Of a stretch of DNA of 64,000 bases, positions 25,952 to 32,782 are shown piece after piece. A model generated the notes under the pieces. That model was not told the origin of the DNA, made no database searches, and saw nothing but the letters and a program-made list of their open reading frames with translations. Origin of the DNA: Spirosoma foliorum (GTDB taxonomy: Bacteria; Bacteroidota; Bacteroidia; Cytophagales; Spirosomataceae); assembly GCF_014117325.1 (NCBI RefSeq), contig NZ_CP059732.1, positions 620,001-684,000 of the forward strand. The letters are read 5' to 3'. The translations under genes and the position numbers were made by a program. Positions within the stretch are counted from its first letter, which is position 1. Each line of letters opens with the position of its first letter.

Positions 25952-26090
25952 AGATCGTCTCATTTGTTGGTGCTCATCAACCCGTCCAACCTTCCGATTT
26001 GGCTATTGGCTATCAGTCTATGTTGATAGATTGATGCATCGAACTCGCAACTGGTGGAGCCTTAAGCTACCCCGTACATCCTACTACTTG
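25952..26090 (+). ncRNA. Candidate bridge RNA of the IS110 element
   Basis: Target-binding loop: outer stem 25952-25957/25995-26000 (AGATCG with CGATTT), inner stem GTTG/CAAC (25966-25969/25978-25981), with loop sides CTCATT (25959-25964) and TCCAACC (25985-25991). CTCATT is the complement of the right target AATGAG; TCCAACC matches the left target CCCAACC with one G-U. A second hairpin near 26058-26068 (AGC/GCT) is followed by CGTACATCC (26073-26081), which equals the element's right end at 27548-27556. Both 3' guides end in CC, the core. Limits of the RNA are not known. Confidence 0.55.
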
Positions 26091-26144
26091 TTTTTGAAAA
26101 TAGCCCGCTGATAGTAATTCGTCACCTTTTAGACCATCGCCCCG

Positions 26145-27524
26145 ATGAAAAAACAGGAGATTCCAAACTATCACGCTATGCCCATCGTCCATCAGCAGGT
26201 AGCTGGTATAGACATCGGCTCACAGTTTCATGTGGTGGCCGTCGGTGACGACCCTAAAACCGATGTCAAGCAATTCGGCGTTTCCACCAGCGAGTTATTT
26301 CGATTGGCCCGATGGCTCACCGATAACCATGTTCAACATGTAGCTTTAGAAGCTACTGGTGGGTACGAAAAACCATTGGTCAATGTGTTACAGGTCGCTG
26401 GGTTTGAGGTTCTGGTGACCGCTGGAGCCAACACCAAGAACTACCGACGCTTCAAATCGGATACATCAGATGCTATTCACATCCGTACTTTGCATAGTCT
26501 GGGCCTGCTACCACCTATTTTTCTGCCCGATGAGTTTGCTACTACTATTTGGCCTCTAGTGCGTATGCGCCGGGGGCTGATTGACAATGCCTCTAGCTAC
26601 ATTCGTCAGATTCAGAAAGCCTTACGAGCGGGCAATGTGCGGCTGGACACGGTCTTGACCGATACCACTTCCGTATCGGGTCTGCGGGTGATTGCCGCCA
26701 TTTGTGAGGGCGAGGAAGACCCCGTTAAACTGGCGGCTTTGGTTGATGCAGGCTGTAAGAAAAAGCCCACCGAGATCATCGAGTTGTTACAGGGCAACTG
26801 GAACGAGGTCATGCGTTTTGAAGTGCACTCGTGTTATCGCATCTACAAAACTTTGCAGACGGAGATGGCCGATTTAGATAAGAAACTCGACGAACATTTT
26901 GTTCAGTATACTCAGAAGTTGGCCCTACCAGCCAAAACAGAAGACCCCACCAAAGGCCGTCAGAAGCTGCGGATCTCCAAAAACACCCCGCGTATCCCCA
27001 TTGAGGTGTATGCTCACAAACTGCTGAGCGTTGATCTAAGCAACATTCCCGGCTTTGGTCGGGATGCTTTACTGGGCTTCTTAGGGGAGGTGGGCGAAGC
27101 GGTGAGCCGCTTTCACTCGGCCAAAGCGTTTGCAAAGTGGCTTGGTTTTACACCCAACAATAAATCATCGGGTGGTAAAGTACTCTCCAAGAAGACCTTG
27201 AAGAACAAGTCGGGCTTACCCAATACGTTTCGGATGGTAGCCAACTCGATTGGCAACATGAAGAAAGCGAATCCGCTGACGGCCTTTTTTCAAAGGATAG
27301 CCTACAAAGCAGGGCGGATCAAAGCGGTTACGGCCACAGGGCGGAAGGTGGCCGTGCTGGTATACAAGATGCTGACAACGGGGGAGGCTTATGATCCGGG
27401 CAAACTGGTGCGGGATGCGGATCAGTTCAGGCTGCAACAGATTCGTCTAATGAAGAAAAAAATAGTCAAATTCGGGATTACGGGTACAGATTTGGGCCTT
27501 TTTGCTAATTTAGGAGCGATCTGA
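26145..27524 (+). CDS. IS110-family transposase (DEDD, transposase_20)
   Basis: 459 residues. The RuvC-like DEDD domain holds Asp in VAGIDIGSQFHVVAV, Glu in ALEATGGYEK, and two Asp in RRFKSDTSDAIHI. The C-terminal Tnp (transposase_20) domain has NIPGFGRDALLGFLGE and the serine motif KNKSGLPNTFRMVANSIGN. This pair of domains acts with a structured bridge RNA. The gene looks intact and starts at ATG 26145 after a long non-coding left end. Confidence 0.93.
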   Translation: MKKQEIPNYHAMPIVHQQVAGIDIGSQFHVVAVGDDPKTDVKQFGVSTSELFRLARWLTDNHVQHVALEATGGYEKPLVNVLQVAGFEVLVTAGANTKNYRRFKSDTSDAIHIRTLHSLGLLPPIFLPDEFATTIWPLVRMRRGLIDNASSYIRQIQKALRAGNVRLDTVLTDTTSVSGLRVIAAICEGEEDPVKLAALVDAGCKKKPTEIIELLQGNWNEVMRFEVHSCYRIYKTLQTEMADLDKKLDEHFVQYTQKLALPAKTEDPTKGRQKLRISKNTPRIPIEVYAHKLLSVDLSNIPGFGRDALLGFLGEVGEAVSRFHSAKAFAKWLGFTPNNKSSGGKVLSKKTLKNKSGLPNTFRMVANSIGNMKKANPLTAFFQRIAYKAGRIKAVTATGRKVAVLVYKMLTTGEAYDPGKLVRDADQFRLQQIRLMKKKIVKFGITGTDLGLFANLGAI

Positions 27525-27635
27525 TAATAAGGGAGTTAGGAAGCATGCGTACATCCCAATGAGGGTGTAAAGGTCCAAACTACGTTAGTTTAATTATCTT
27601 GCGTGGCACTCCATCAACCCTCATGGGTGTTGGGT

Positions 27636-27966
27636 GAACTCAACAAGCTGTTAAAAAAAGCGTATTTGCGGGCTTCGTGCGACAACTTGCATGTTTCGTG
27701 ACAGGGTGGTTTTGGTTTATTTGCCGGGTTGGGTGCGACAGGGTGAACGCCCCAGTTGGGCAGGTTGAAAAAGTGGGCTTGCTATGTCACCTGCGACAAG
27801 CCAACCGCCCCGACAGGCGAGCCTTGGCAAGACTCGGTAGAACAAAGCGGATTCGCTACGTAGTGAAAGGCTTCGCGCTCGGCTTTAATCGGATTGGTGC
27901 GTTTTGCCCGCTCCGCGTGGGGTCGCTTTCCGGTGACAGGGAGCGCGTCTCGTGGGGAAGTTTGCA
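27636..27966 (+). repeat. ORF-less cassette between sites J and K
   Basis: No gene. It has GACA modules (for example GGTGCGACAGGGTGAACGCC near 27731 and CGACAAGCCAACCGCCCC near 27796), an internal GGGTTGGGTGCGACAG segment with an R'-like core, and the GCTCCGCGTGGGG trailer. It matches the A-B and I-J intervals closely in order. Confidence 0.7.
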
Positions 27967-28054
27967 GCCCAACCAAACAGGGGTGTAAAGGCAGGCGGCT
28001 ATGTTTGTAGTTTCAAGTGACTTTTGGGGCCATCAGCCCTCGCGGGCGTTGGGT
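27967..28054 (+). repeat. attC-like site K with mismatched L arms
   Basis: R'' 27967-27973, R' GTTGGGT 28048-28054, 88 bp. L'' is CAGGGGTG, of the site B/C/F type, but L' is CAGCCCTCG, of the site A type, so the arms pair only in part. It reads as a left half of one site joined to a right half of another. Confidence 0.75.
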
Positions 28055-28371
28055 GTTCCGAACAGCCTGAATGAGTGTTTACAGGTCTCGTGCGACAAGC
28101 TGCCCGGCTCGATAGGGGCCTTTGGGCTCACTCGGCGGCTTCCGTTGACAGGCCAACCGCCCCGACAGTGGGGCTTGGGCAAGTTCGGCGGGTCCCGGGT
28201 AACTCCAGAAACGCCCCGGTTAACGAGGTAAGCATAGCGGTTTCGCTACAGTGTCAAGCTTCGCGCTTGTTTTAAATAAAATATTTTTCCGATAAAAAGA
28301 TGTCGATTTTCTACTTGTTGTATCTGACTGTGGTCCGATAGGTTTGTGGCGGACATTAAACCGCGACAATC
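28055..28371 (+). repeat. Leader of the hydrolase/AraC cassette
   Basis: The first 170 bp contain two clear GACA modules (GTGCGACAAGCTGCCCGGCT and GTTGACAGGCCAACCGCCCC, the latter with a GCCCC/GGGGC hairpin at about 28158-28174). From about 28270 the sequence is AT-rich and unique and holds a strong promoter. Confidence 0.6.
28318..28346 (+). promoter_or_regulatory. Bacteroidota-type promoter in cassette (TTG / TAGGTTTG)
   Basis: TTG at 28318-28320 and TAGGTTTG at 28339-28346 with an 18-bp spacer, both close to consensus, 25 bp before the hydrolase ATG. This cassette appears to bring its own promoter. Confidence 0.6.
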
Positions 28372-29175
28372 ATGAAAACCGGACTTCTTTTACTGCTTAT
28401 TACGTGCCTTCTTCAAACCATTTCGCAGGCCCAGTCAAAAACCTACCTGCTGATTCATGGGGGCTGGCACGGGGCTTGGTGCTGGAAAAAGGTAGTACCC
28501 CTGCTGGAAGCCAAAGGCAATCGGGTATTGGCTATTGATTTGCCTGGTCATGGCGACGATAAAACCCCGATGGCGACCGTTACGCTTGACGATTATGTAC
28601 AAAAAATAGTGTCTGTAGTCAATACTCAAACGGGACCTGTTATTCTAGTTGGGCACTCAATGGCGGGCATTGCGATTGCTCAGGCAGCCGAGGTATTAGG
28701 TAAAGAAAAAGTGGCGAAGTTGGTATTTTTGGATGCCTTTATGCCTAAAAATGGCGAATCCGTATTTGCGTTGGCGGGAAAAGCGGGTGAGCAAAACAAA
28801 GCCGCTGGCAAACCGGAGTCGGGATCTTCATTAACGGAGAGCCTAATTCTTTCGGATGACAAAAAGACTTCGGTGATTAAGCCGGATAGGGTCGGTCAAT
28901 TGTTCTACCACGATTGCTCTGCTGACGACGTAAGCTTTGCCAAGGCACACTTATGTCCGCAGTCGATGGCCTGCCTAGGTACGCCTGTGAACGTAACGAA
29001 TGCCCGTTACGGGGCTGTTTCGAAAGTGTATATTCTCTGCACGCAGGCGAAAGACTTGGACAAAAGCAGTTTAGCACAGAACGTACCCGTCCAGAAATTG
29101 TATACTTTAGCCAGTAGTCATTCACCATTCTTTTCGATGCCTGAAAAACTGGTCGCCATTCTTGCTGAGCTATGA
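28372..29175 (+). CDS. Secreted alpha/beta hydrolase (salicylate esterase/HNL-like)
   Basis: 267 residues with a signal peptide (about 1-20, ending SQAQS). The fold resembles plant-type methylesterase/hydroxynitrile-lyase relatives: HGGWHGAWCWKKVVPLLEAKG at the N-terminus, IDLPGHGDD, the nucleophile elbow VGHSMAGIAI with the catalytic Ser, and the late His in SSHSPFFSMPE. It overlaps the AraC gene by 4 bp (ATGA), so the two are translated together. Probable ester hydrolysis in the periplasm; substrate not known. Confidence 0.85.
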   Translation: MKTGLLLLLITCLLQTISQAQSKTYLLIHGGWHGAWCWKKVVPLLEAKGNRVLAIDLPGHGDDKTPMATVTLDDYVQKIVSVVNTQTGPVILVGHSMAGIAIAQAAEVLGKEKVAKLVFLDAFMPKNGESVFALAGKAGEQNKAAGKPESGSSLTESLILSDDKKTSVIKPDRVGQLFYHDCSADDVSFAKAHLCPQSMACLGTPVNVTNARYGAVSKVYILCTQAKDLDKSSLAQNVPVQKLYTLASSHSPFFSMPEKLVAILAEL

Positions 29176-29990
29176 TTTTCCAAGAAATACTTCCTTGTCT
29201 AGCGTTAAGGCCCTTTGTCAGGAATTACCTGCTGGTTCATCTGCATGATGTTATCTTCCCCGTCAAACCTTACCCAACGCGAATCGAACAGGCACTTGTG
29301 TTTTTTGCACGGGGGTATATTGAATCGCACGATCCGCTGACAGGAAAATGGGAAAAAATTGCTCGTAATGCGCTGTTTGGTCAGCACGTTTCGCGCCTAA
29401 ATTTTCACACCTTCACGGAACCCGATTTCCTGATGTTGATGGTCATTTTTCAGCCAGGAGCGATGCATCGCCTGCTGGGGATTTCAAGCAATGAACTCAC
29501 TCAGGAATTCTGTAATGCGGAATGGGTGATTAACGCCGAATTACAGTCCGTAAACGACCAGATCGCCAATACTACTACGTATCCGGCGGTGATTGATCGG
29601 GCGGAAGAATACCTACTACGACAACTACGAACGATAAAAATTGACGCACATCCTATTGACCAAATTGGAAGCTTGTTACTACATTGTCCAACGCCCTTTT
29701 CGTTAGACTGGTTGGCGGACCAATCTAACTTAAGTCCCCGTCAGTTTGAGCGAAAATTCAACGAACGAATCGGCATCGGCCCTAAACTCTACAGCCGTAT
29801 CAGTCGATTTTACCAGGCGTTTGATTATAAAGAAAAGTACCCAACGGTTGACTGGCTCACTATAGCCATAAATTTTGGCTATACCGACTATAACCACTTA
29901 GCAAAGGATTTTAAGCAATTTACCAATGTAACACCAAACATTATCCTGCACGAGTACACCCAACGACCAGAAATTATAGTTAATCTTTAA
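29172..29990 (+). CDS. AraC-family regulator paired with the hydrolase
   Basis: 272 residues. The N-terminal domain (about 1-150) is of the DUF6597-like sensor type; the C-terminal AraC domain has two helix-turn-helix motifs, FSLDWLADQSNLSPRQFERKFNERIGIGPKLY and WLTIAINFGYTDYNHLAKDFKQFTNVTPN. It overlaps the hydrolase gene (stop TGA inside ATGA) and shares its promoter. It ends 104 bp before site L. As part of one cassette, it probably regulates its own operon. Confidence 0.88.
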   Translation: MIFQEILPCLALRPFVRNYLLVHLHDVIFPVKPYPTRIEQALVFFARGYIESHDPLTGKWEKIARNALFGQHVSRLNFHTFTEPDFLMLMVIFQPGAMHRLLGISSNELTQEFCNAEWVINAELQSVNDQIANTTTYPAVIDRAEEYLLRQLRTIKIDAHPIDQIGSLLLHCPTPFSLDWLADQSNLSPRQFERKFNERIGIGPKLYSRISRFYQAFDYKEKYPTVDWLTIAINFGYTDYNHLAKDFKQFTNVTPNIILHEYTQRPEIIVNL

Positions 29991-30093
29991 ACGACGTGAA
30001 CCTAAATCACCACAAAAGGAAGTGTAATCATTGATTGCTTCATAGTTTCAGGCTGTCTGTGGACAGGGATCACGTCCCGAAGGAAAGTTCGCA

Positions 30094-30180
30094 GCCCAAC
30101 CGGGCGAGGTTGGAAAAGTCCGAACTCTGTTCGTTTACTTAGCTGGTGTAGCGCTCCATCAGCCCTTGGGGGCGTTGGGT
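30094..30180 (+). repeat. attC-like site L (weak L pairing)
   Basis: R'' GCCCAAC 30094-30100, R' GTTGGGT 30174-30180, 87 bp. The L'' region CGAGGTTG and L' CAGCCCTTG pair imperfectly; the outer boxes are intact. Confidence 0.75.
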
Positions 30181-30365
30181 ACGTGCCCATAAAGTGCTTA
30201 CTAGGCGGTTGACGGGTGACAAGGGAATGACAAGTTAGGTTGTTGCTCATGGGCGAGCTACGTGTGACAGGCCAGCCGCTTTTATACCGAATAGGAAATA
30301 GCTTTATTGCCGTTTTAAATGGAGGAGCTTCTCTGCGACAGGAGGCACGTCCCGTGGGAGAGTTT

Positions 30366-30456
30366 GCACAACCACCAGGGGGGGGGGGGAAGGTCGAAAG
30401 TTGGGTTGTTTTAGTTAACTTGTGAGGCAATCTATCAATCCTCGCTGGTGTTGAGT
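30366..30456 (+). repeat. attC-like site M (degenerate, G12 run)
   Basis: R'' GCACAAC 30366-30372 and R' GTTGAGT 30450-30456 both carry changes. The L'' region is overrun by a G12 homopolymer at 30378-30389. The short cassette before it (30181-30365) has no ORF. The site is recognisable by position and the flanking trailer. Confidence 0.6.
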
Positions 30457-30632
30457 ACGTCAGACAAGTATAAAAAAACGTGTGTTTGTTCGCTCAGGTG
30501 CCAGGCCTTGGGGCTCGTTGGGCGGCTTCAGTTGGCAAGTCAAACGCCTAAGTTAGCCAGCTAAAAGGTGCATATGCTACGTTTTGTACGACAGGCTAAC
30601 CGCTTGTACTTCGACAAAGTATGTTCGAGTAA

Positions 30633-30965
30633 ATGGATAAAAAACGGATTTTAAAGGCGTTGTTTATTGGTTTTATTTGTCTCATCATTGTGACAAACGT
30701 CGTCCGTTTAGTGGTTGATTATTATACTCCTTCTTTTCTCTTCGAGTTGATTGACCAAGCAAAAGCCGATAAAGCCTTGGTGGAGTATATAGGGGATTAT
30801 AAAGAGTATAGATTTTCGTATACATCGCCGAATCGAGCTAAGTTACGTTTTGAGCTGTCAATTATTGGCGACGATAGCACACTCACATATGAAGGCCAAG
30901 CCGCTAAGATTTCAGAAAGGCAGTGGAAGATTGAACAAATTAAATCAACTGTATGGGCGCCTTAA
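30633..30965 (+). CDS. Membrane-anchored small cassette protein
   Basis: 110 residues: cytoplasmic MDKKRILK, one transmembrane helix (about 9-28), and a beta-rich extracytoplasmic domain (about 45-110) with ALVEYIGDYKEYRFSYTSPNRAKLRFELSIIGDDSTLTYEGQAAK. The layout recalls Coa1/Tim21-like small membrane proteins, but this is only a resemblance in order. It follows a GACA leader and ends 66 bp before site N. Confidence 0.6.
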   Translation: MDKKRILKALFIGFICLIIVTNVVRLVVDYYTPSFLFELIDQAKADKALVEYIGDYKEYRFSYTSPNRAKLRFELSIIGDDSTLTYEGQAAKISERQWKIEQIKSTVWAP

Positions 30966-31031
30966 TCTATGATTTATAGGGGCGGTTTGGTTTGCCAGTA
31001 ATATCAAAAACGTCCCCAGGGAAAGTTGGCA

Positions 31032-31117
31032 GCCCAACCAAATGAGTTTATAAAGTTGAAGGTAACGCATATAAAGCGAGCTAGCCTGCATATCATCAAC
31101 CCTTTTGGGTATTGGCT
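31032..31117 (+). repeat. attC-like site N (degenerate R')
   Basis: R'' 31032-31038 is intact, but R' reads ATTGGCT (31111-31117). L'' ATGAGTTTA and L' CAACCCTTTT pair poorly. 86 bp. Confidence 0.65.
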
Positions 31118-31268
31118 GAAGCAAACAACAGATAATGTAGTGGTTAGGTCGTGTGCGATGGATCGTTCGTCCCAACCGAGTAGCTTTTGGCTCATTAGGC
31201 CGCGTCCGTATGACATATAAACCCTCAGACAGTCCACATTTACAAGTTAGTGAAGACAAGTTTAAACA

Positions 31269-31610
31269 ATGACAACTACCTTATTCCGACCTGTTAGTAA
31301 AAAAGAGTTAGACCTGATTGAACAGTCTAACTGGACAAAATTTCCACCTCGCTTACTTGAACAACCTATTTTCTACCCAGTCACTAACATCGAATACGCC
31401 CGACAAATAACAGTTGAATGGAATGTGCCAGCTTACGGCAACGGGTACGTAACCAAGTTTGACGTTGATAGTGAATACCTGAAAAAGTATAATATAGAAA
31501 ATGTGGGAGGGCCTATTCATAATGAATTGTGGGTCCCCTCTGAAGAGCTTGAGGAGTTCAATAGCCACATAGTCGGTCCAATTGAAGTAATCGAATCTTA
31601 CGAAAAATAG
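31269..31610 (+). CDS. ADP-ribosylation/crystallin J1-like small protein
   Basis: 113 residues with the segments LFRPVSKKELDLIEQSNWTKFPPRL, QPIFYPVTNIEYARQITVEWN and the C-terminal GGPIHNELWVPSEELEEFNSHIVGPIEVI. This is the pattern of a small bacterial family usually labelled ADP-ribosylation/crystallin J1, which looks like a minimal ADP-ribosyltransferase fold. The name is by recall; catalytic residues cannot be assigned. It lies between sites N and O in cassette orientation and ends 51 bp before R'' of site O. Confidence 0.7.
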   Translation: MTTTLFRPVSKKELDLIEQSNWTKFPPRLLEQPIFYPVTNIEYARQITVEWNVPAYGNGYVTKFDVDSEYLKKYNIENVGGPIHNELWVPSEELEEFNSHIVGPIEVIESYEK

Positions 31611-31660
31611 GCAAGAGCAGGTCTCGTGCGACGGGAGCCTCGCCGGTTGGTAGGTTTGCA

Positions 31661-31700
31661 GCCCAACCAAACGAGGTTTTAAAGGTTAAAGTACGGTTTT
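31661..31700 (+). repeat. attC-like site O, right half missing
   Basis: R'' GCCCAAC at 31661-31667 and L''-like AAACGAGG followed by TTTTAAAGG, but no L'/R' pair is found in the next 150 bp. It marks the last recognisable site of the array. Confidence 0.6.
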
Positions 31701-31842
31701 AGTTCTGCACTCACTTGGAAATAATCTACGGTGGACTGCCTTCTGACAGTTTGTTACTCGGCCAATACAACATTTCCGTTTTGGCTAAATAGTAGTCCGG
31801 TTAGGCTAAATCACCATTGCGATTTGTTCCGAGTTTTGAGCC

Positions 31843-32778
31843 ATGAAAGCATACTTATTATATGAAGCTGGAGGGGTCGATAAGTTGATTCTTAGCGAAA
31901 CCCAGAGACCTACTTTAAAAAGTGGGGAAGTATTAATCAGAGTAAAAGCCATCGGTATAAATCCCGCTGATACCATTTATCGAAATTCATCCAAATTGAT
32001 CTCCTATATATTTGGTGAAGAGCAGCCCGTAATAATGGGTTGGGATATAGCTGGGGAGGTTGTCGAAAAGTCTGAGAATACGGCTGGATTTGAGGTAGGT
32101 GATACCGTGTTTGCTCTTTTGCAAAATGCTCGTGGTTATGCTGAATTTGTGGCGGTCAATGTAGGACTATTAGCGCATAAACCAGGTAAGATTACTTTTG
32201 AAGAAGCTGCTGCTGCTCCAATGGCTGGTTTGACAGCCTGGCAGCCACTGGTTCACGGAATGAATATCAAAAAGGGCAACAAAATTCTTATACATGGAGC
32301 TGCCGGGGGAGTTGGCCACTATGCTGTGCAAATAGCCCATTATTTAGATGCAGAGGTAATTGCAACATCTTCCGGTAAAAATCACGATTTTGTTATGTCC
32401 CTCGGTGCTGATAAACATATCGATTACCAAACTGAACATTTCTGGGAAGTAATTAGCGATGTTGATTTTGTTTTAGATACTATTGGAGGAGAAACGTTGG
32501 AGCATTCGATTGATGTAACCAAGCCGGGTGGTACAATTATTTCGATTATTCCTATGACGGACGAGCGTCTAAAGTCCAAAGCGCAGGCAAAAAACGTAAA
32601 ATTGTCCTTATGGGGATTGCAATTTAATGGAGAAGATCTTAGAGCGTTCGCTGATTTAATGGCTAAGGGTATACTAAAATCCTACATCGCTAAAACGTAT
32701 CCTTTTACAGCTATGGCTGAAGCGCATACACAGGTAGAAACTCGTCGCACCGCAGGAAAAATTGTACTTACAGTTTAG
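31843..32778 (+). CDS. Zinc-free NADP-dependent quinone oxidoreductase (MDR)
   Basis: 311 residues of the medium-chain dehydrogenase/reductase superfamily, quinone-oxidoreductase branch: N-terminal GroES-like fold with IGINPADTIYRN, the Rossmann motif LIHGAAGGVGHYAVQIA, and no zinc-binding cysteines. It would reduce quinones or enones with NADPH. A few bases after its stop begins the AraC gene. It lies just beyond the last attC-like site and could be either an old cassette or the right flank. Confidence 0.9.
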   Translation: MKAYLLYEAGGVDKLILSETQRPTLKSGEVLIRVKAIGINPADTIYRNSSKLISYIFGEEQPVIMGWDIAGEVVEKSENTAGFEVGDTVFALLQNARGYAEFVAVNVGLLAHKPGKITFEEAAAAPMAGLTAWQPLVHGMNIKKGNKILIHGAAGGVGHYAVQIAHYLDAEVIATSSGKNHDFVMSLGADKHIDYQTEHFWEVISDVDFVLDTIGGETLEHSIDVTKPGGTIISIIPMTDERLKSKAQAKNVKLSLWGLQFNGEDLRAFADLMAKGILKSYIAKTYPFTAMAEAHTQVETRRTAGKIVLTV

Positions 32779-32782
32779 CCAG

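Larger units (their letters stand above)
25851..27557 (+). mobile_element. IS110-family element inserted in attC-like site J
   Basis: About 1.7 kb between the R'' and L'' parts of site J, in the cassette orientation. The dinucleotide CC stands at both ends (25849-25850 and 27556-27557) and is the probable core; no inverted repeats or longer duplications are seen, as expected for IS110. It has a roughly 294-bp non-coding left end, the place of the bridge RNA in IS110 elements, then a transposase. IS1111-attC elements that target attC sites are known from proteobacterial integrons (from family knowledge). Confidence 0.8.
25844..27635 (+). repeat. attC-like site J, split by an IS110-family element
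   Basis: R'' GCCCAAC at 25844-25850 is followed at once by the element; the remainder of the site (AATGAGGGTGTAAAGG..., L' CAACCCTCAT, R' GTTGGGT at 27629-27635) stands after the element, starting at 27558. L'' ATGAGGG matches L' CCCTCAT, so the two halves belong to one site. Confidence 0.82.
14555..31667 (+). mobile_element. Integron-like gene cassette array with attC-like sites
   Basis: A 17-kb array of 15 attC-like sites (A-O) on the + strand. Each full site is R'' GCCCAAC, L'' arm, variable centre beginning TGTAAAGG in most, CATCA-type L' arm and R' GTTGGGT. Every cassette gene is on the + strand, and nearly all stop codons fall 25-80 bp before a site. Cassette limits by the integron convention (G|TT of successive R' boxes) are near 14556, 15007, 15399, 16559, 19104, 19644, 20436, 24180, 24798, 25534, 27630, 28049, 30175, 30451 and 31112. 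Each cassette also has a leader between R' and its ORF and a trailer before R'', made of degenerate modules of the form (C/T)GACA(A/G)G-N4-5-ACG(C/T)CCC. Cassettes ending at A, B, J, K and M have no supported ORF. The canonical integron integrase is not present. Confidence 0.85.

Noticed and set aside
27677..27988. ORF of 103 residues in the J-K interval (and similar ones at 14576-14821, 14975-15286, 25629-25859)
   Set aside because: They lie in leader modules and their frames are not kept between homologous intervals; composition follows the repeat, not a protein.
14555..31667. CRISPR array
   Set aside because: Repeats are 64-91 bp with internal inverted arms, spaced by 0.3-3.7 kb of coding sequence, not short repeats with uniform spacers; no cas genes.
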